A DNA stretch of 64,000 nt from Batkoa obscura (lineage: Eukaryota > Entomophthoromycota > Entomophthoromycetes > Entomophthorales > Batkoaceae). This document shows, in pieces, positions 47,165 to 64,000 of the stretch. The stretch spans positions 124,001 through 188,000 of the forward strand of contig JASVEC010000004.1 in the NCBI GenBank assembly GCA_030770535.1, in the 5' to 3' direction. Both the position numbers and the translations under genes were made by a program. Numbering within the stretch: the stretch's first letter is position 1; every line of letters starts with the position of its first letter. The notes beneath the pieces are model-generated. The model worked only from the letters and a program-made list of their open reading frames with translations, was not told the origin of the DNA and did not search any database.

Positions 47165-49189
47165 TTATTTGCAGATGGGTGCATTATCATTTTGATTATT
47201 ATTCCAATCCATTAAGGTTTGATAAGTGACATAAAACATCATCACAAAGCCAACTACAATAATTAATATATTTTTCATTTTAATTAAAGAAGTTTTAAAT
47301 GACTGATTATTTTCATCATTTAATATCTTTAAATGAAATAAAGCAGGGAAGATAAAAGATAATGGAATACAACAAAAGGAGCCAATTAAAGAAACAAAGT
47401 GATTTAAAGAAGAGGAACCGACGTAAGAGATATAACTGATTAATAATACAATTAAGATTCTTATTATATTCTTATTCCATTTAACTATCATAGATCTTTT
47501 ACCTGATTTTGAAAATAATAATTGTTCAATAATAGCAATAATTGGAAAGACTTGTAATGGTACTGATAATATAATAGCTACAGCATACATGGATTGAATT
47601 AATGAAGTATTAATATGATCTTTTGGTAAATTTAATAAAACTACCGTTTTAACTTGATCACCAAAAGTTAAATAAGATAAAGCACCAATAAATACAAATA
47701 TAATTGTAATAAATAACATAGTATAACTTAATATCTTTGGAAATTTTTCTGGTTCTTTCATTGATTGTAAAATTGGAATAATCAAGCCAATACCTTCAAA
47801 TGTAAAGATTGCAGTACCAATAAAAGTAGTGAAATTAGCTGAATTAAAATATTGAATTTCAGCAAGTCCATTTTGATTAATATAATTGACATTAAAATAA
47901 ATTAAATAAAATAAACCAATAACAATAAAGATATCTGCAATTAAAGCCATTAATGATAAGCTTTTAATTTTACGTAACATTGCAATTGGTATATAAATTA
48001 ATAATTGAATTAATATAAATGAATATTCTGGTATAATATATTGACATTGAGTAACATTATAAAACACTTGTTCCAAATTTTTAGCAATAAAAATAATATA
48101 AGTACAAGAAAAACCAATTTGAGAAATCACAATTGAAAACAATATAATTTTTCTTGTCCATTTACCAAATAAAATCTCCCCCATATCACCAAAACTACCC
48201 CCAATTTTTAATTGAGCTTCAATTAAAAGTAACATTGTATGTAGTCCTAATAAAGAAATCAATATTAAAAATAGAAATGAAAATGCCATGCCACCATCGT
48301 AAAAACTACGTGGTAAAAATAAAACTCCAGTACCAACAAAGGACTTAATTAATAAAAACACTGCTTTACCAGCAGATCCTGTAGCGGGTGGTGGATTCAT
48401 TTCAATATTTGACATTCTTCTAATCAAACGTGCTCTTTCATTTATTTGTTGTCCAATTTCTTCCTCTTCAAGTTCATCTAAAATAGTTTCTTCATTATCA
48501 TCTAATGGATAAATTTCACCTGCAAAATGACCATATAAAGCCAAAAAATCCAAAAAGTTAGTAGTAATTAAATTAGTATCTCTACCATCTCTTTCATTCT
48601 GAGTTAATATATGATGACGACGAAAAGCCCCTGGTATTAATAAAGAAGAAGGTGTAGCTATTAAATTACCATCTTCATCAATAGCATCTCTTAAATAAGG
48701 CATTGAATTACTTCTTTTCATTCTAGTTTTACGATCCACTTCTTGTTGCCATTTATAAATATCTCGAGTTATATCACCACTTTGCAATAAATGTGAATCT
48801 AATATTGGTTCTTCATTATTAACATTATCGGTGTTGGAATGCAAGGAAGTGACATCTTCATTCTGATTTAATAATGAATTAGAATAAGACTCGTTACCAC
48901 TATTATTTCTTATATCTGAAAAAGTTACTAAATGTTTCTTAACTGCTGAAGAAATTTCACGTTCCATTTGATCATTTAATGGATTATAATCACCTCTGGG
49001 TGAATTGGACAATAGAAATTCACTATTACTTTTAATGGAACCATAATTCGTATTAGTTGGGTTATTGATATCAATTTCTTCATTAAGTCGGGCATTTAAT
49101 TGCTCTCGATTGAATTCTAAATTACTTTCAGTATAACTATTACTTGGTAATTTATCCATAGTTGATGTTTCTTTTTTAATCGGTTTCAT
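47165..49189 (-). CDS. vacuolar amino acid transporter, AVT3/AVT4-like
   Basis: 674-aa amino acid/auxin permease family member exporting amino acids from the vacuole. The first ~265 residues are a polar cytosolic tail rich in Ser, Asn and acidic residues (LDDNEETILDELEEEEIGQQ), as in AVT3/4. The permease begins GSAGKAVFLLIKSFVGTGVL, followed by LPRSFYDGGMAFS, LLIEAQLKIGGSFGDMGEIL, FGKWTRKIILFSIVISQIGF and GTAIFTFEGIGLIIPILQSM (the conserved E-G-I-G). Eleven helices. Intronless. Complete, ending NDNAPICK. Confidence 0.9.
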   Translation of the reverse strand: MKPIKKETSTMDKLPSNSYTESNLEFNREQLNARLNEEIDINNPTNTNYGSIKSNSEFLLSNSPRGDYNPLNDQMEREISSAVKKHLVTFSDIRNNSGNESYSNSLLNQNEDVTSLHSNTDNVNNEEPILDSHLLQSGDITRDIYKWQQEVDRKTRMKRSNSMPYLRDAIDEDGNLIATPSSLLIPGAFRRHHILTQNERDGRDTNLITTNFLDFLALYGHFAGEIYPLDDNEETILDELEEEEIGQQINERARLIRRMSNIEMNPPPATGSAGKAVFLLIKSFVGTGVLFLPRSFYDGGMAFSFLFLILISLLGLHTMLLLIEAQLKIGGSFGDMGEILFGKWTRKIILFSIVISQIGFSCTYIIFIAKNLEQVFYNVTQCQYIIPEYSFILIQLLIYIPIAMLRKIKSLSLMALIADIFIVIGLFYLIYFNVNYINQNGLAEIQYFNSANFTTFIGTAIFTFEGIGLIIPILQSMKEPEKFPKILSYTMLFITIIFVFIGALSYLTFGDQVKTVVLLNLPKDHINTSLIQSMYAVAIILSVPLQVFPIIAIIEQLLFSKSGKRSMIVKWNKNIIRILIVLLISYISYVGSSSLNHFVSLIGSFCCIPLSFIFPALFHLKILNDENNQSFKTSLIKMKNILIIVVGFVMMFYVTYQTLMDWNNNQNDNAPICK

Positions 49190-49673
49190 TTAAAGTATTA
49201 TATATTACGGAATATAAAGTTTATTGAGTTTCTATTTTGGAATTTGTTAATTTTAAATGGATTACATCAACCACACCTTTTTTTATTAACTGACAAAATT
49301 CAATTTAAGCCTGATATCTTTATTCTTGAAAAATTTCACTTTTTTTTCTATTTTTAGTAAGGAAGTAGTTAAATTAACTCAAATCAACTTTTGCAATAAA
49401 GTTTAAAAATTCTTCGGTGAAGGTAATGGTAAACATGGGTATTTTTTTTAAAATTTATAGTATTGTCAATTCATCATAGCTCTTCAAAGAAAAATATTTA
49501 GATGAGCTGATGCAAACATTTTTTAATAGTAAGCGAAGTTGAGAGTGAACAAAATATAAATTATCATAAAAGAAATTGTATTAAGTTTAGATATAAAATT
49601 ATAATCAAAATACAATTAAACTTTAATAAAAATTATTATTATTAAAGTAACAGGCCAAGTATTTAAAACACTA
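49190..49673. other. intergenic, AVT3-like gene upstream region
   Basis: No gene seen. Confidence 0.4.
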
Positions 49674-49777
49674 TATGAGGGTGTTTTTTTTGACTTCATT
49701 ATTTTTTCCATTTTTAAGCGCTATTTCAGCGGAAAGATTGTTAGTAAAATTCTTAAACAAAAAAACACATCCCCATA
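49674..49777 (+). mobile_element. MITE family A, copy 8 (left of tandem pair)
   Basis: TATGAGGGTGTTTTTTTTGA to AACACATCCCCATA, core TTAAGCGCTATTTCAGCGG. Its right terminus runs directly into copy 9 through CCCCATATGGGG, so the two copies abut with a shared TA. Confidence 0.9.
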
Positions 49778-49885
49778 TGGGGGGTGTTTTTTTTGGCTTC
49801 ATTACTTTTTTTTCCATCTTTTAAGCGCTATTTGAGTGGAAAGATTATTAGTAACATTCTTAAACATAAAAATACATCCCCATAT
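49776..49885 (+). mobile_element. MITE family A, copy 9 (right of tandem pair)
   Basis: TATGGGGGGTGTTTTTTTTG to AATACATCCCCATATT. Same orientation as copy 8; a few extra T residues make it slightly longer. Confidence 0.9.
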
Positions 49886-50124
49886 TTTATAAGATTAATA
49901 TCTTTATATCCAAACTTAATACAATTTCTTTTATGGTAATTTATATTTTATTTACTTTTGGTTTCAATTATTATCAAAGAAAAAGTATATTAACTTGCCC
50001 AATTTTTTTTTAAATAGTTATAATAGGTTGATAATTATATAATATTTTTTAAAATCAAAATAAGTCTCATTCTATAAAATAAAGTTATACAATCAATATA
50101 TAATTTTGATGAAATTAAAGTGTA

Positions 50125-50231
50125 TATGGGGATGTATTTTTATGTTTAAGAATGTTACTAATAGTCTTTCCACCCAGATAGCGCTTAAAAGATGGAAGAA
50201 GTGATGAAACCAAAAAAAAACATCACCGTAT
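50125..50231 (-). mobile_element. MITE family A, copy 10
   Basis: TATGGGGATGTATTTTTATG to AAAAACATCACCGTATA; reverse orientation, right end slightly diverged. Confidence 0.87.
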
Positions 50232-50398
50232 AAAAGTTGAGCTATATTAAAAAAACAATAATAACATTTATTAAAAGAATGATTGATTAACTAAGTTATT
50301 AAAAGTAATTATCCAACCAAATTATTTAAATTCAATTATAAATAGTTTATTTAAAAAAGGAACAGAAACCATAATTTCAGCCATAATAATAAGAAAGA

Positions 50399-50503
50399 TA
50401 TTGGGATGTATTTTTATGTTTAAGAATTTTACTACCAATTTTTCCACTCAAATAGCGCTTAAAAGATGGAAAAAGTGATAAAGCCAAAAAAACACCCACG
50501 TAT
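50399..50503 (-). mobile_element. MITE family A, copy 11
   Basis: TATTGGGATGTATTTTTATG to AAAAAAACACCCACGTATT; reverse orientation. Fourth copy within 830 bp. Confidence 0.85.
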
Positions 50504-50848
50504 TATGAGTAACTATAGCACTTCTAGCTGGTAGTAAATAGTAATTATGCAATTTTATAATTTAATTTAATTTTATTATTATTAATGTTATTTTTTTTAG
50601 TGGCTATATGGAAGGCTTCAAAATTTAAAAATGTGTAAAATCAGGTGGTAATATAATATTAAAAGTATCTATTATCCTTGGTATTATCAGTGTTTGTGCC
50701 TTATTTTTTAAATTCGAAAGAAATAATTTATAAAATTTATACTCTTTTTTATATTATAAATAATGACAATAATAAATAAAAAATTAGATTGAATTATTAG
50801 TTAATTAATATGTTTATTTAACTTATTTTTATTATTAAAACAATTAGC

Positions 50849-52159
50849 TTAACTTTGTACTTCACTTTCTGTTTTTAATTGCCATAAACCATATGGTTTA
50901 CCTGGCTCATTCTATTAAAATTAATAACTTATAAAAAATAAATGAAAAAAGTTCAATTACCTGCCAAAGACGAATAGTACCATCCTCTATAATAAATAAA
51001 TAAATAAAAATCTCAAAATATTATAATAGTTCTATTTTTACCTGAACCTGAAGCATAAATTTCACCATCTGGTGAATAAGAAACAGAATGAACAGGTCCA
51101 TGATGACCTTTATAAACTTCTAATTCTTCTCCAGTATTAAAGTCAAAAGTATGTACCCAAAGATCAGATATGCCACCAACAATTAATTTATCTTTTTTAT
51201 TTGGAGATATAGAAACAGATGATACATCAAATTTAAAATCCATTTCTTTAATTAATTCTAAACTATTAATAATTTATTATTACTATTATTATTATCGTTA
51301 TTATTATTATTATTATTACTTATTAATATCCCAAAATATGGCTTGTTTACCAGCACTACATTGTAATATACTTTCATCCATTGAAATGCCCATACTTAAT
51401 ACATTACTTTTAGTATCTAATCTTTTAACTTCTGTCATTGTACGAGGGTCCCAAACTCTAGAAAATAGTCATTAAACAAGCAAAAATCAATTCAAAAGTT
51501 AATTTTTAAATTTACCTAATAAAATTTTCTTCTCCACTTGAAAACAATAAATTTTTTTGATTATCCCATTGTAAATATTTAATATTTGTTTCCACTTTTG
51601 GAAATAATAAACCTTGTTTATCCCCATTTTTAATGTCAAATAATCGAATTTGTTTTTCTTGTCCACCAGTAACTATCTTTTCTCCAAAACTATCAAAACA
51701 ACAACTTCTTACAATATGTTGATGGGAATATGTTGATAACTCTTCCCCGGTTACCGCATTCCACAACTTACTTTCTATTAATTAATAATTTCTTTTTTAA
51801 ATGTTTTAAAGTTTTGATTACGCTGTAAAATCCGCTGAACCAGTGACAGCTAACTTAGCATCTTTAGATAAATTAGCACACCAAACCGCCCCTTTATGAC
51901 CTAAAAAAGTGCCTAACCAATCCCCTGTTTTACCATCTCTTAAGATTGGTTTACCATCTTTTTATTAAGTAAATTAAAGTTAGTTAGATTAATTTTTAAA
52001 TTTAAATTTAAATTTAAATCAATTACCTTTACAAGCAGAGATCAAATAATATTTTTCATTAATGATTGGTGAAAATTGAAGTTGTACTACTGGTCTTGTA
52101 TGACCTGAGCATGTCAATGGATTTTGTTTTAATTTTGTTTTATCTGTTGAAGTTTCCAT
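50849..52159 (-). CDS. STRAP: STRAP/UNRIP-like WD40 protein
   Basis: Seven-blade WD40 protein, homologue of STRAP (SMN-complex associated, also linked to TGF-beta receptor in animals). About seven exons. Opening [20 protein letters not shown], then [145 protein letters not shown] and tail [16 protein letters not shown] follow STRAP blade by blade. Complete; start at 52159. Confidence 0.94.
51286..51320. repeat. ATT/TTA microsatellite in STRAP intron
   Basis: Interrupted ATT run forms most of the intron between 51243 and 51326. Confidence 0.7.
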
Positions 52160-52352
52160 GTTTTTTTTATAATTTGAATTGTTAAATTTAATAAAGAAAA
52201 GTAAATAAATAATAATTCTATTATAATTAGAAATAAAAAAATTAATATAACTTTTAAGCTTAAATTTCAATAGTTAAATAATTTAATTTAATTGGTCAAT
52301 ATCTGATGACTTCATTAAAAAAATTTCAAAGTTCAAAGTTCAAAGTTCAAAT

Positions 52353-54256
<1,904 letters not shown>

Positions 54257-54780
54257 TTATTTCAATATTGATTAAGAACAGAAAAGATAAAAATATTTCA
54301 TAGTAACTTTTTGACAAAATCTGAAGGTTACTAATTTATTGCATGATATCACTTACCACTATCTACCAATCAAATAAACTGTTAACTATTTCGTGGCACT
54401 ATATGAGTCTGTTTTTTTTGTTTAAGAAGCTTAATAATAAATTTTCTACTTAGTTACACTAAAAAATGGAAAATTTAGTCAAGTTAAATAAGACAATTTT
54501 ACATATTAAAATAATAAAATTGTAATAATTTGTCATTAAAAAAAACTCAATGAAACATTAAATAAATAATAAATTATTAAAAAGTTTAAAATATAATCAT
54601 CAAAATTTTTAAGACTATTTTATTTAAACAAATAAAAATTAATAAATCTTAAAAATAAAATTCAAGATCAAAAAAAATGGGTTTAAATTTCTAAATTAAG
54701 GTTGACTGCTTTTTTAACAAAGAATCTTTTTTTAAGATTTTAAACAAACTTTTAAGTTAAATACCATATTTCTATTCAAA
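54257..54780. other. intergenic, divergent genes
   Basis: Divergent promoters of the mannosidase and phosphatidylserine synthase genes; contains the diverged MITE copy below. Confidence 0.4.
54400..54505 (-). mobile_element. MITE family A, copy 13, strongly diverged
   Basis: TATGAGTCTGTTTTTTTTG, then GTTTAAGAAGCTTAATAATA and AATTTTCTACTTAGTTACAC followed by AAAATGGAAAA, ending AATTTTACATATT. It aligns end to end, at the same ~105-bp length, with reverse-orientation copies (GTTTAAGAATTTTACTAACA, TTTTTCCGCTCAAATAGCGC), but the core is broken. An old member. Confidence 0.6.
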
Positions 54781-55563
54781 ATGGCAATAAAAAAACGAAA
54801 TGAAATAACTTCTAGTTCAAGTACTTCAAAGATGAATGGTAGTCAAAGTTTAGAATCTCAAAAAGCCGCTTTACTCTCCAATCCAAGTCAACACTTTTCC
54901 ATGGTACGTAACTTTTACATAGCTGATTTTTTAACTCTATTAAACGGTGCTTGTGGGTCTGGTTCCGTATTAGCTTGTTTAAACTATTTAGTGTCCAATA
55001 AGAAAGAGGATTTATGGGTAGCTTTTATACTCATACCATTAGGTGTATTTTTTGATTTCTTAGATGGACGAGTAGCTCGTTGGCGTAATGAATCTTCAGT
55101 TTTAGGTCAAGAATTGGACTCGTTAGCAGATTTGGTAAATTTATTATTACTATTATTATTGTTAAAGTGTTTTTAATTTATTTATAATTTTATTTAGATC
55201 TCTTTTGGATTAGCCCCAGCTTGTTTAGGTTATTGTATTGGGCTAAGAGGCTTCTTTGATCAAGCAATATTAGTTTATTTCGTATCTTGTGGAATCGCGA
55301 GATTAGCAAGATATAATGCAACAGTAGCTTTATTACCTAAAGATGCTAAGGGTAAAATTACTTATTTTGAAGGTACCCCTATACCTACAAGTTTAGCTAT
55401 TGTGTTATTTTTAGCTTATCATTTTTATTATGATAATATTTTAGATAACTTACCTCTTAGTTTTATTTCTATATTTAAGACCGAATTTCATCCTATTTCA
55501 CTGATCTATGCTATCCTTGGCTCTTGTATGATCTCTAGATCTTTACGTATTCCTAAGCTTTAA
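54781..55563 (+). CDS. CHO1: CDP-diacylglycerol-serine O-phosphatidyltransferase
   Basis: Makes phosphatidylserine from CDP-DAG and serine in the ER; the CHO1-type enzyme is a fungal route, not used by animals. Two exons: 54781-~55134 and ~55199-55563, joined at DSLADL-ISFGLAPACLGY. The CDP-alcohol phosphotransferase motif is complete: DGRVARWRNESSVLGQELDS then LAD (DGxxARx8Gx3Dx3D). N-terminal ~40 residues are polar with Ser-rich start; then NFYIADFLTLLNGACGSGSV. About 240 aa with six helices. Ends SLRIPKL. Confidence 0.94.
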
Positions 55564-55852
55564 TATAAAATAACTTACTATATGCTAAAAAAAACAATGA
55601 ATGTTAATAATGAATTTAGAGTACATTGTTTTAAGTTATTTCATGAATTTAAAATTTCATTTTTGTATTTTTGGTTATAAATAAGTATTAATAAATAAAA
55701 GATTGACAAAATAAACTATTTATTTATATTTAACATTAATAAACAAAAAAAAGAAACAAAGTTTAGTGCAGAAGGAAATAAAAAATAAATTAAAGATGAG
55801 CCGTTTCACTAAATATTGATTAAAACATAAAATAATAAATAATAATAATGAA

Positions 55853-58995
<3,143 letters not shown>

Positions 58996-59611
58996 CTTTA
59001 ATAAAAAATTGATTTTAATTTTTTACTCTGCTTGGCGTTAAATTGATCATGTTTGTGGCTCTAATTTAAGTTAGCAAAGTTGCCTTTTTTAGCTTTGTGT
59101 GTAGTTTTATTGCTTGCAAACTTAGATGCGTTTTTTTACTTCAATTTGCTTGAGTTTAGTAGATTTTTGCAGAATGGATCTTGTTGATTTTTAACTTTTT
59201 TCTTTAATCGCAAAGTATCATGTACCTTGACTTGTAATTTTCATATATTGATTAAAACATTATGAACATCATAGTCATTTATTATTTTCAATTTTTATGT
59301 TGTTTTATTTTAAGTGTTTTCATTTAACATCCATCTTTGTTAGTATTATTTTATTAGAGGGTGTTGAATGATTTGATAATAAGCATATTTTTAAACAGGA
59401 GTATTTTGATGGGAGCATTTAACCTTAATATGATATATATAATCTAATAAAACTTGTACAATGATTACAATTTGCTATGATGTTAAACGTAAAATAAAAA
59501 TAAAAATAAAATGTTAAAAATTACATACAATTCAGTTAAAAATAAAATACAAAATAATCTAATAAAGACAGTTTATATAGAAATATCGACAATTAAAGGT
59601 TAAGTTAGAAA
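58996..59611. other. intergenic
   Basis: Upstream of the DOA4-like gene and downstream of HPPD; no gene or repeat recognised. Confidence 0.45.
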
Positions 59612-61423
<1,812 letters not shown>

Positions 61424-61501
61424 GTAAAATAGTCAGGATTGTTCAAATAGAATTGTAAAATAGTCAGGATTGTTCAAATAGAATTGTAAAATAGTCAGGA
61501 T
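61424..61501. repeat. 31-bp tandem repeat, 2.5 copies
   Basis: Units start at 61424, 61455 and 61486 (the last partial), each opening GTAAAATAGTCAGGATTGTT; the copies are identical where complete, so the duplication is recent. Confidence 0.92.
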
Positions 61502-62162
61502 CTCTTAAAAAAATATTATCATGATGATTTTGTTGTTATTTAAAAGTTTAATGTATCTTCACTTTATCTATTCATTGACCTTATTTTAATAATTTTAACC
61601 ATAGCTGACATTTATATTTTTCCTGAATTAATATCAAGCTTATTGTTAATATGGTTTTTTATTAAGATTTCATATAAAATCCACTTTTTTTAAAAAGAAT
61701 AATCATTTATAGAAATAAGCTATTTGTAAAAATGTTAATAGTAATAAGTGATAAATTTATTTAAAATAAAAAGGTGTTAAAAAGACTTTTAATTCAAAAT
61801 AAAAATAATAATACATTATAATATAAAAGGTTTATAATCACTTGAATGATATATTTTAATAGAATAAACTGTTTTTTGATAATAAGTCTAACTTTGGGTG
61901 ACTATATTTCTGACATTTAAATATATCAATAATTTAAATTTTAAAATTCATTCCACAGTCCAGCAAGGTTACTTATTAATTTCCAACCCTATTGGGTTCT
62001 TACTATTGGTGTAATAATTGATTTTAGAAGTTTCAAATCAAGTATAAACGTCCTGTATGTAAAGAATTAGTTATTTTATTATAATGCTTTAAATTTTATA
62101 ATTACTATTGATTGTTATTTACTTATATTGAAAAAGCAAACTATTTAATTGTACTGATCATA
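61502..62162. other. gene-free AT-rich DNA
   Basis: No gene or repeat recognised. Confidence 0.5.
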
Positions 62163-62267
62163 ATAAGGGGATGTATTTTTTTGTAAGAATTTTACTAACA
62201 ATCTTTCCGCTGAAATAGCGCTTAAAAATGGAAAAAATAATGAAGCCAAAAAAAAGCACCCCCATAA
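62163..62267 (-). mobile_element. MITE family A, copy 12
   Basis: TAAGGGGATGTATTTTTTTG to AAAAAGCACCCCCATAA; reverse orientation, core intact apart from one lost base in AAAAATGG. Confidence 0.87.
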
Positions 62268-62501
62268 AGTAAATTCATTAAGTTTAATCAAAGCGACACA
62301 GCTGGATTCAATAGGGGTATATAATAACGTCAATAAATTAGCTATAATACAATGAGGAGCATAATATTTCTTTAATAAAAAATGGCAAGGTAGTAGTTGC
62401 CAATGAATTTAAAAAAATCGAAACAATCCAAGTATAATTAAGAATCCTTAGGAAACAGTACTGAATCTTACATTCATAAATTGTTTAACCTGAAGTTAAA
62501 A

Positions 62502-62774
62502 CATGGGTGTGTTTTCTACAATTGTCCATTTTTGCTATTTTTTGAAATTCAAAAGCTAATTAGCTAATACAGCTATTTAAGCTCAAATGTGTGCCGACTA
62601 GTGATGACTTTTATAGCAAACTATTTATATTATTATACCAATCTGCAGCTTAGTAGTTAGAATTTATTTTAAAATGAATAATTAGTCATCACACATCCAA
62701 GCTTGAATAACTGTATTAATTAATTTTTAAAAAAGTAGCAAAAATGGACAATTGGTAAAAAAACGTCCTCATAT
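62502..62774. mobile_element. foldback MITE, family B (~273 bp)
   Basis: A near-complete palindrome: CATGGGTGTGTTTTCTACAA, then TTGTCCATTTTTGCTATTTT on the left mirrors the right arm (complement ATATGAGGACGTTTTTTTAC, then CAATTGTCCATTTTTGCTAC). Inner arms also pair: AATACAGCTATTTAAGCTC with AATACAGTTATTCAAGCTT, then ATGTGTG. Arms of ~120 bp enclose a short spacer. Its ends (ATGGGTGT / CCTCATAT) resemble family A termini, so it may share the same transposase source. No coding capacity. Confidence 0.75.
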
Positions 62775-62986
62775 ATTGTAGGCATATAGCAATCATTTGA
62801 AATTCATAGATTAGCAATATTTTCGACTATTTTGAAGAACACTTAGAGGATGCATCTTACGTTTTATTATTTCATGGTTCCCAGAGATAATAATGCTATA
62901 TTATTTATCAAATTCAATATTAATTTCCAGAGTTCTGGTATTCCTATGAATATTAAATTGATTTTTCGGTAAAGAAAGGATATCAT

Positions 62987-63482
62987 ATGGTTACGTTTGA
63001 TATGGCAGGGTGTGGTAAAACCAAAGTAGAAGATAAATTAAAAAATCATAGTTTCGAAACAGTGGTTAAGGATATCTATCGTACTCTCACTGAAAACTTC
63101 AAGTAAAATAAAGTCTCTGTTATTGCTGATTATTGGGATAGTTCTTTTAGCTAAGCATTGGCTTATTGCTACCCAGAGAATAAAACGGGATGTATAAGTT
63201 TAAATATTCCTTATGTTCCTACCTTATGCAAGCCAAAAACTGGAAGATAAAAGATAGAGAAAAATCCAGCCTTCGGATATCAAGTAAGCTACTTTTTTAA
63301 AATGCTAATGGTTGTAATTATTATCTTTTTTAAAGGTTGCATTGAATGAAGGCAATGTACAAGAATTTATCAAATCTTTTTACTATATAGAATTTAACTT
63401 TGATTTCACAAACTATGTACATGTCCTACTGAATAAGACGTTATTCAAGCAATTTGATACATATGATACCTCAAATTCATAA
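62987..63482 (+). pseudogene. decayed gene, tRNA-ligase kinase-like relic
   Basis: A spliced reading frame with three internal TAA stops. Exon 1 opens MVTFDMAGCGKTKVEDKLKN (P-loop-like GCGKTKV), later SVIADYWDSSF and GCISLNIPYVP; a GTAAGC...AAAG intron (~63282-63335) leads in phase to VALNEGNVQEFIKSFYYIEF and ends at 63482. The order of P-loop, V-I-A-D and a C-x-x-L-N strand, then a G-N-x-x-x-F-I helix, recalls the polynucleotide-kinase part of fungal tRNA ligase (TRL1), whose P-loop is also GCGKT. The match is weak. Frame and intron survive well, so decay is recent; another P-loop kinase is possible. Confidence 0.4.
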
Positions 63483-63553
63483 CATATAAATGACAATCTA
63501 AGGCCTATAAAATTCAAAATGTATTATTCTAATCTACTTTTACGGTATAGGGT

Positions 63554-63720
63554 TAGCCAAAAGTTTTATAATAGTTTAATAACTCTTCAACTATATGAAA
63601 AAACTTTATAAAGGTTAACTATGTGATAATTCCAATATTAATATATCATATGATTAAATTTCATAAAACTTTACAACATATTTAAAGAGTTATTAAATTG
63701 TTAAAAAGAGCTTTAGGCAA
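63554..63720. repeat. imperfect foldback element
   Basis: Left arm GCCAAAAGTTTTATAATAG then TTTAATAACTCTTCAACTAT mirrors a right arm whose complement is GCCTAAAGCTCTTTTTAAC then AATTTAATAACTCTTTAAAT. ~70-bp arms with a short spacer. Probably a decayed MITE just past the pseudogene. Confidence 0.55.
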
Positions 63721-64000
63721 ATTCTATATTAGGAATTTCCCTTTAATTTATTGTGCTAATCATATGAGTATCTAAAACAAAAAGGGATTGGTAAATTAAG
63801 AATCAATAATCCGAACCAAGAGTTATTCAATTATTCATAGTTTCATGGTAACCGATACGCAATTAAACATACTAAATACAAGATATTATATAGCTATCAT
63901 ACTACCTCCCAGGTATCCATTTCTATTACTATTGAAACAATATAAATACTTCCTTCATTTTTATAATAAAGATATTTATAAATTCATAGTATTTTCCATT

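Noticed and set aside
62145-62333. 62-residue minus-strand frame
   Set aside because: Overlaps MITE copy 12; chance frame.

Overview
This is a very AT-rich stretch of eukaryotic nuclear DNA, most likely from an early-diverging fungus. I cannot name the genus. The fungal call rests on several things: short AT-rich GT-AG introns (about 50-65 nt) in most genes, a CHO1-type phosphatidylserine synthase, a peroxisomal malate synthase, a MIC19 with a single Cx10C half-CHCH motif, a DOA4-like deubiquitinase, and a cell-surface protein with an EGF-like Cys pattern. Asn-coding AAT runs recall dictyostelids, but the gene set fits a fungus better. There is no operon logic; genes on both strands are mostly unrelated housekeeping genes separated by 0.1-3.8 kb of AT-rich DNA.

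Layout. 0-6.4 kb: an unknown multi-pass membrane protein, eIF2B-alpha, a UCHL5-type deubiquitinase and COQ2. 7.2-10.5 kb: an ORC1 protein whose N-terminal half is an array of nine AT-hooks, the most unusual gene here. 10.5-16.8 kb: a UBA-bearing E2, an alanyl-tRNA synthetase with long Asn runs, and malate synthase with a PTS1. 16.8-20.5 kb: a gene-poor island with a solo LTR and three copies of a ~104-bp MITE. 20.5-25.2 kb: two small mitochondrial RRM proteins around ISA1, then a MATE transporter. 25.8-28.3 kb: two AT-hook proteins related to the ORC1 N-terminus but lacking an ATPase. 29.6-37.4 kb: mitochondrial phosphate carrier, second MATE transporter, an EGF-tailed type II membrane protein, a small unknown ORF and a monoglyceride-lipase-like hydrolase. 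39-42.8 kb: alanine aminotransferase and an SLC35F6-like transporter. 45-49.2 kb: ROMO1/Mgr2, MIC19, an OST5/TMEM258-like subunit and an AVT3-like vacuolar amino acid transporter. 49.7-50.5 kb: four MITE copies. 50.8-60.8 kb: STRAP, GH47 mannosidase, phosphatidylserine synthase, DOA4-like protease and 4-hydroxyphenylpyruvate dioxygenase. 60.8-64 kb: gene-poor DNA with foldback elements and a decayed gene resembling the kinase region of tRNA ligase.

Themes. Many genes serve mitochondria (COQ2, ISA1, phosphate carrier, ROMO1/Mgr2, MIC19, two RRM proteins, probably AlaRS); three of the upstream regions examined carry CCAAT boxes. A homogeneous MITE family with the ends TATGGGG...CCCCATA appears 13 times, always between genes, including one copy 41 bp before the ORC1 start codon. 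The candidate novel system is the AT-hook array on ORC1 plus the ATPase-less AT-hook paralogues 15-20 kb away: a possible AT-rich-DNA origin-binding module analogous to, but on a different subunit from, fission yeast Orc4.
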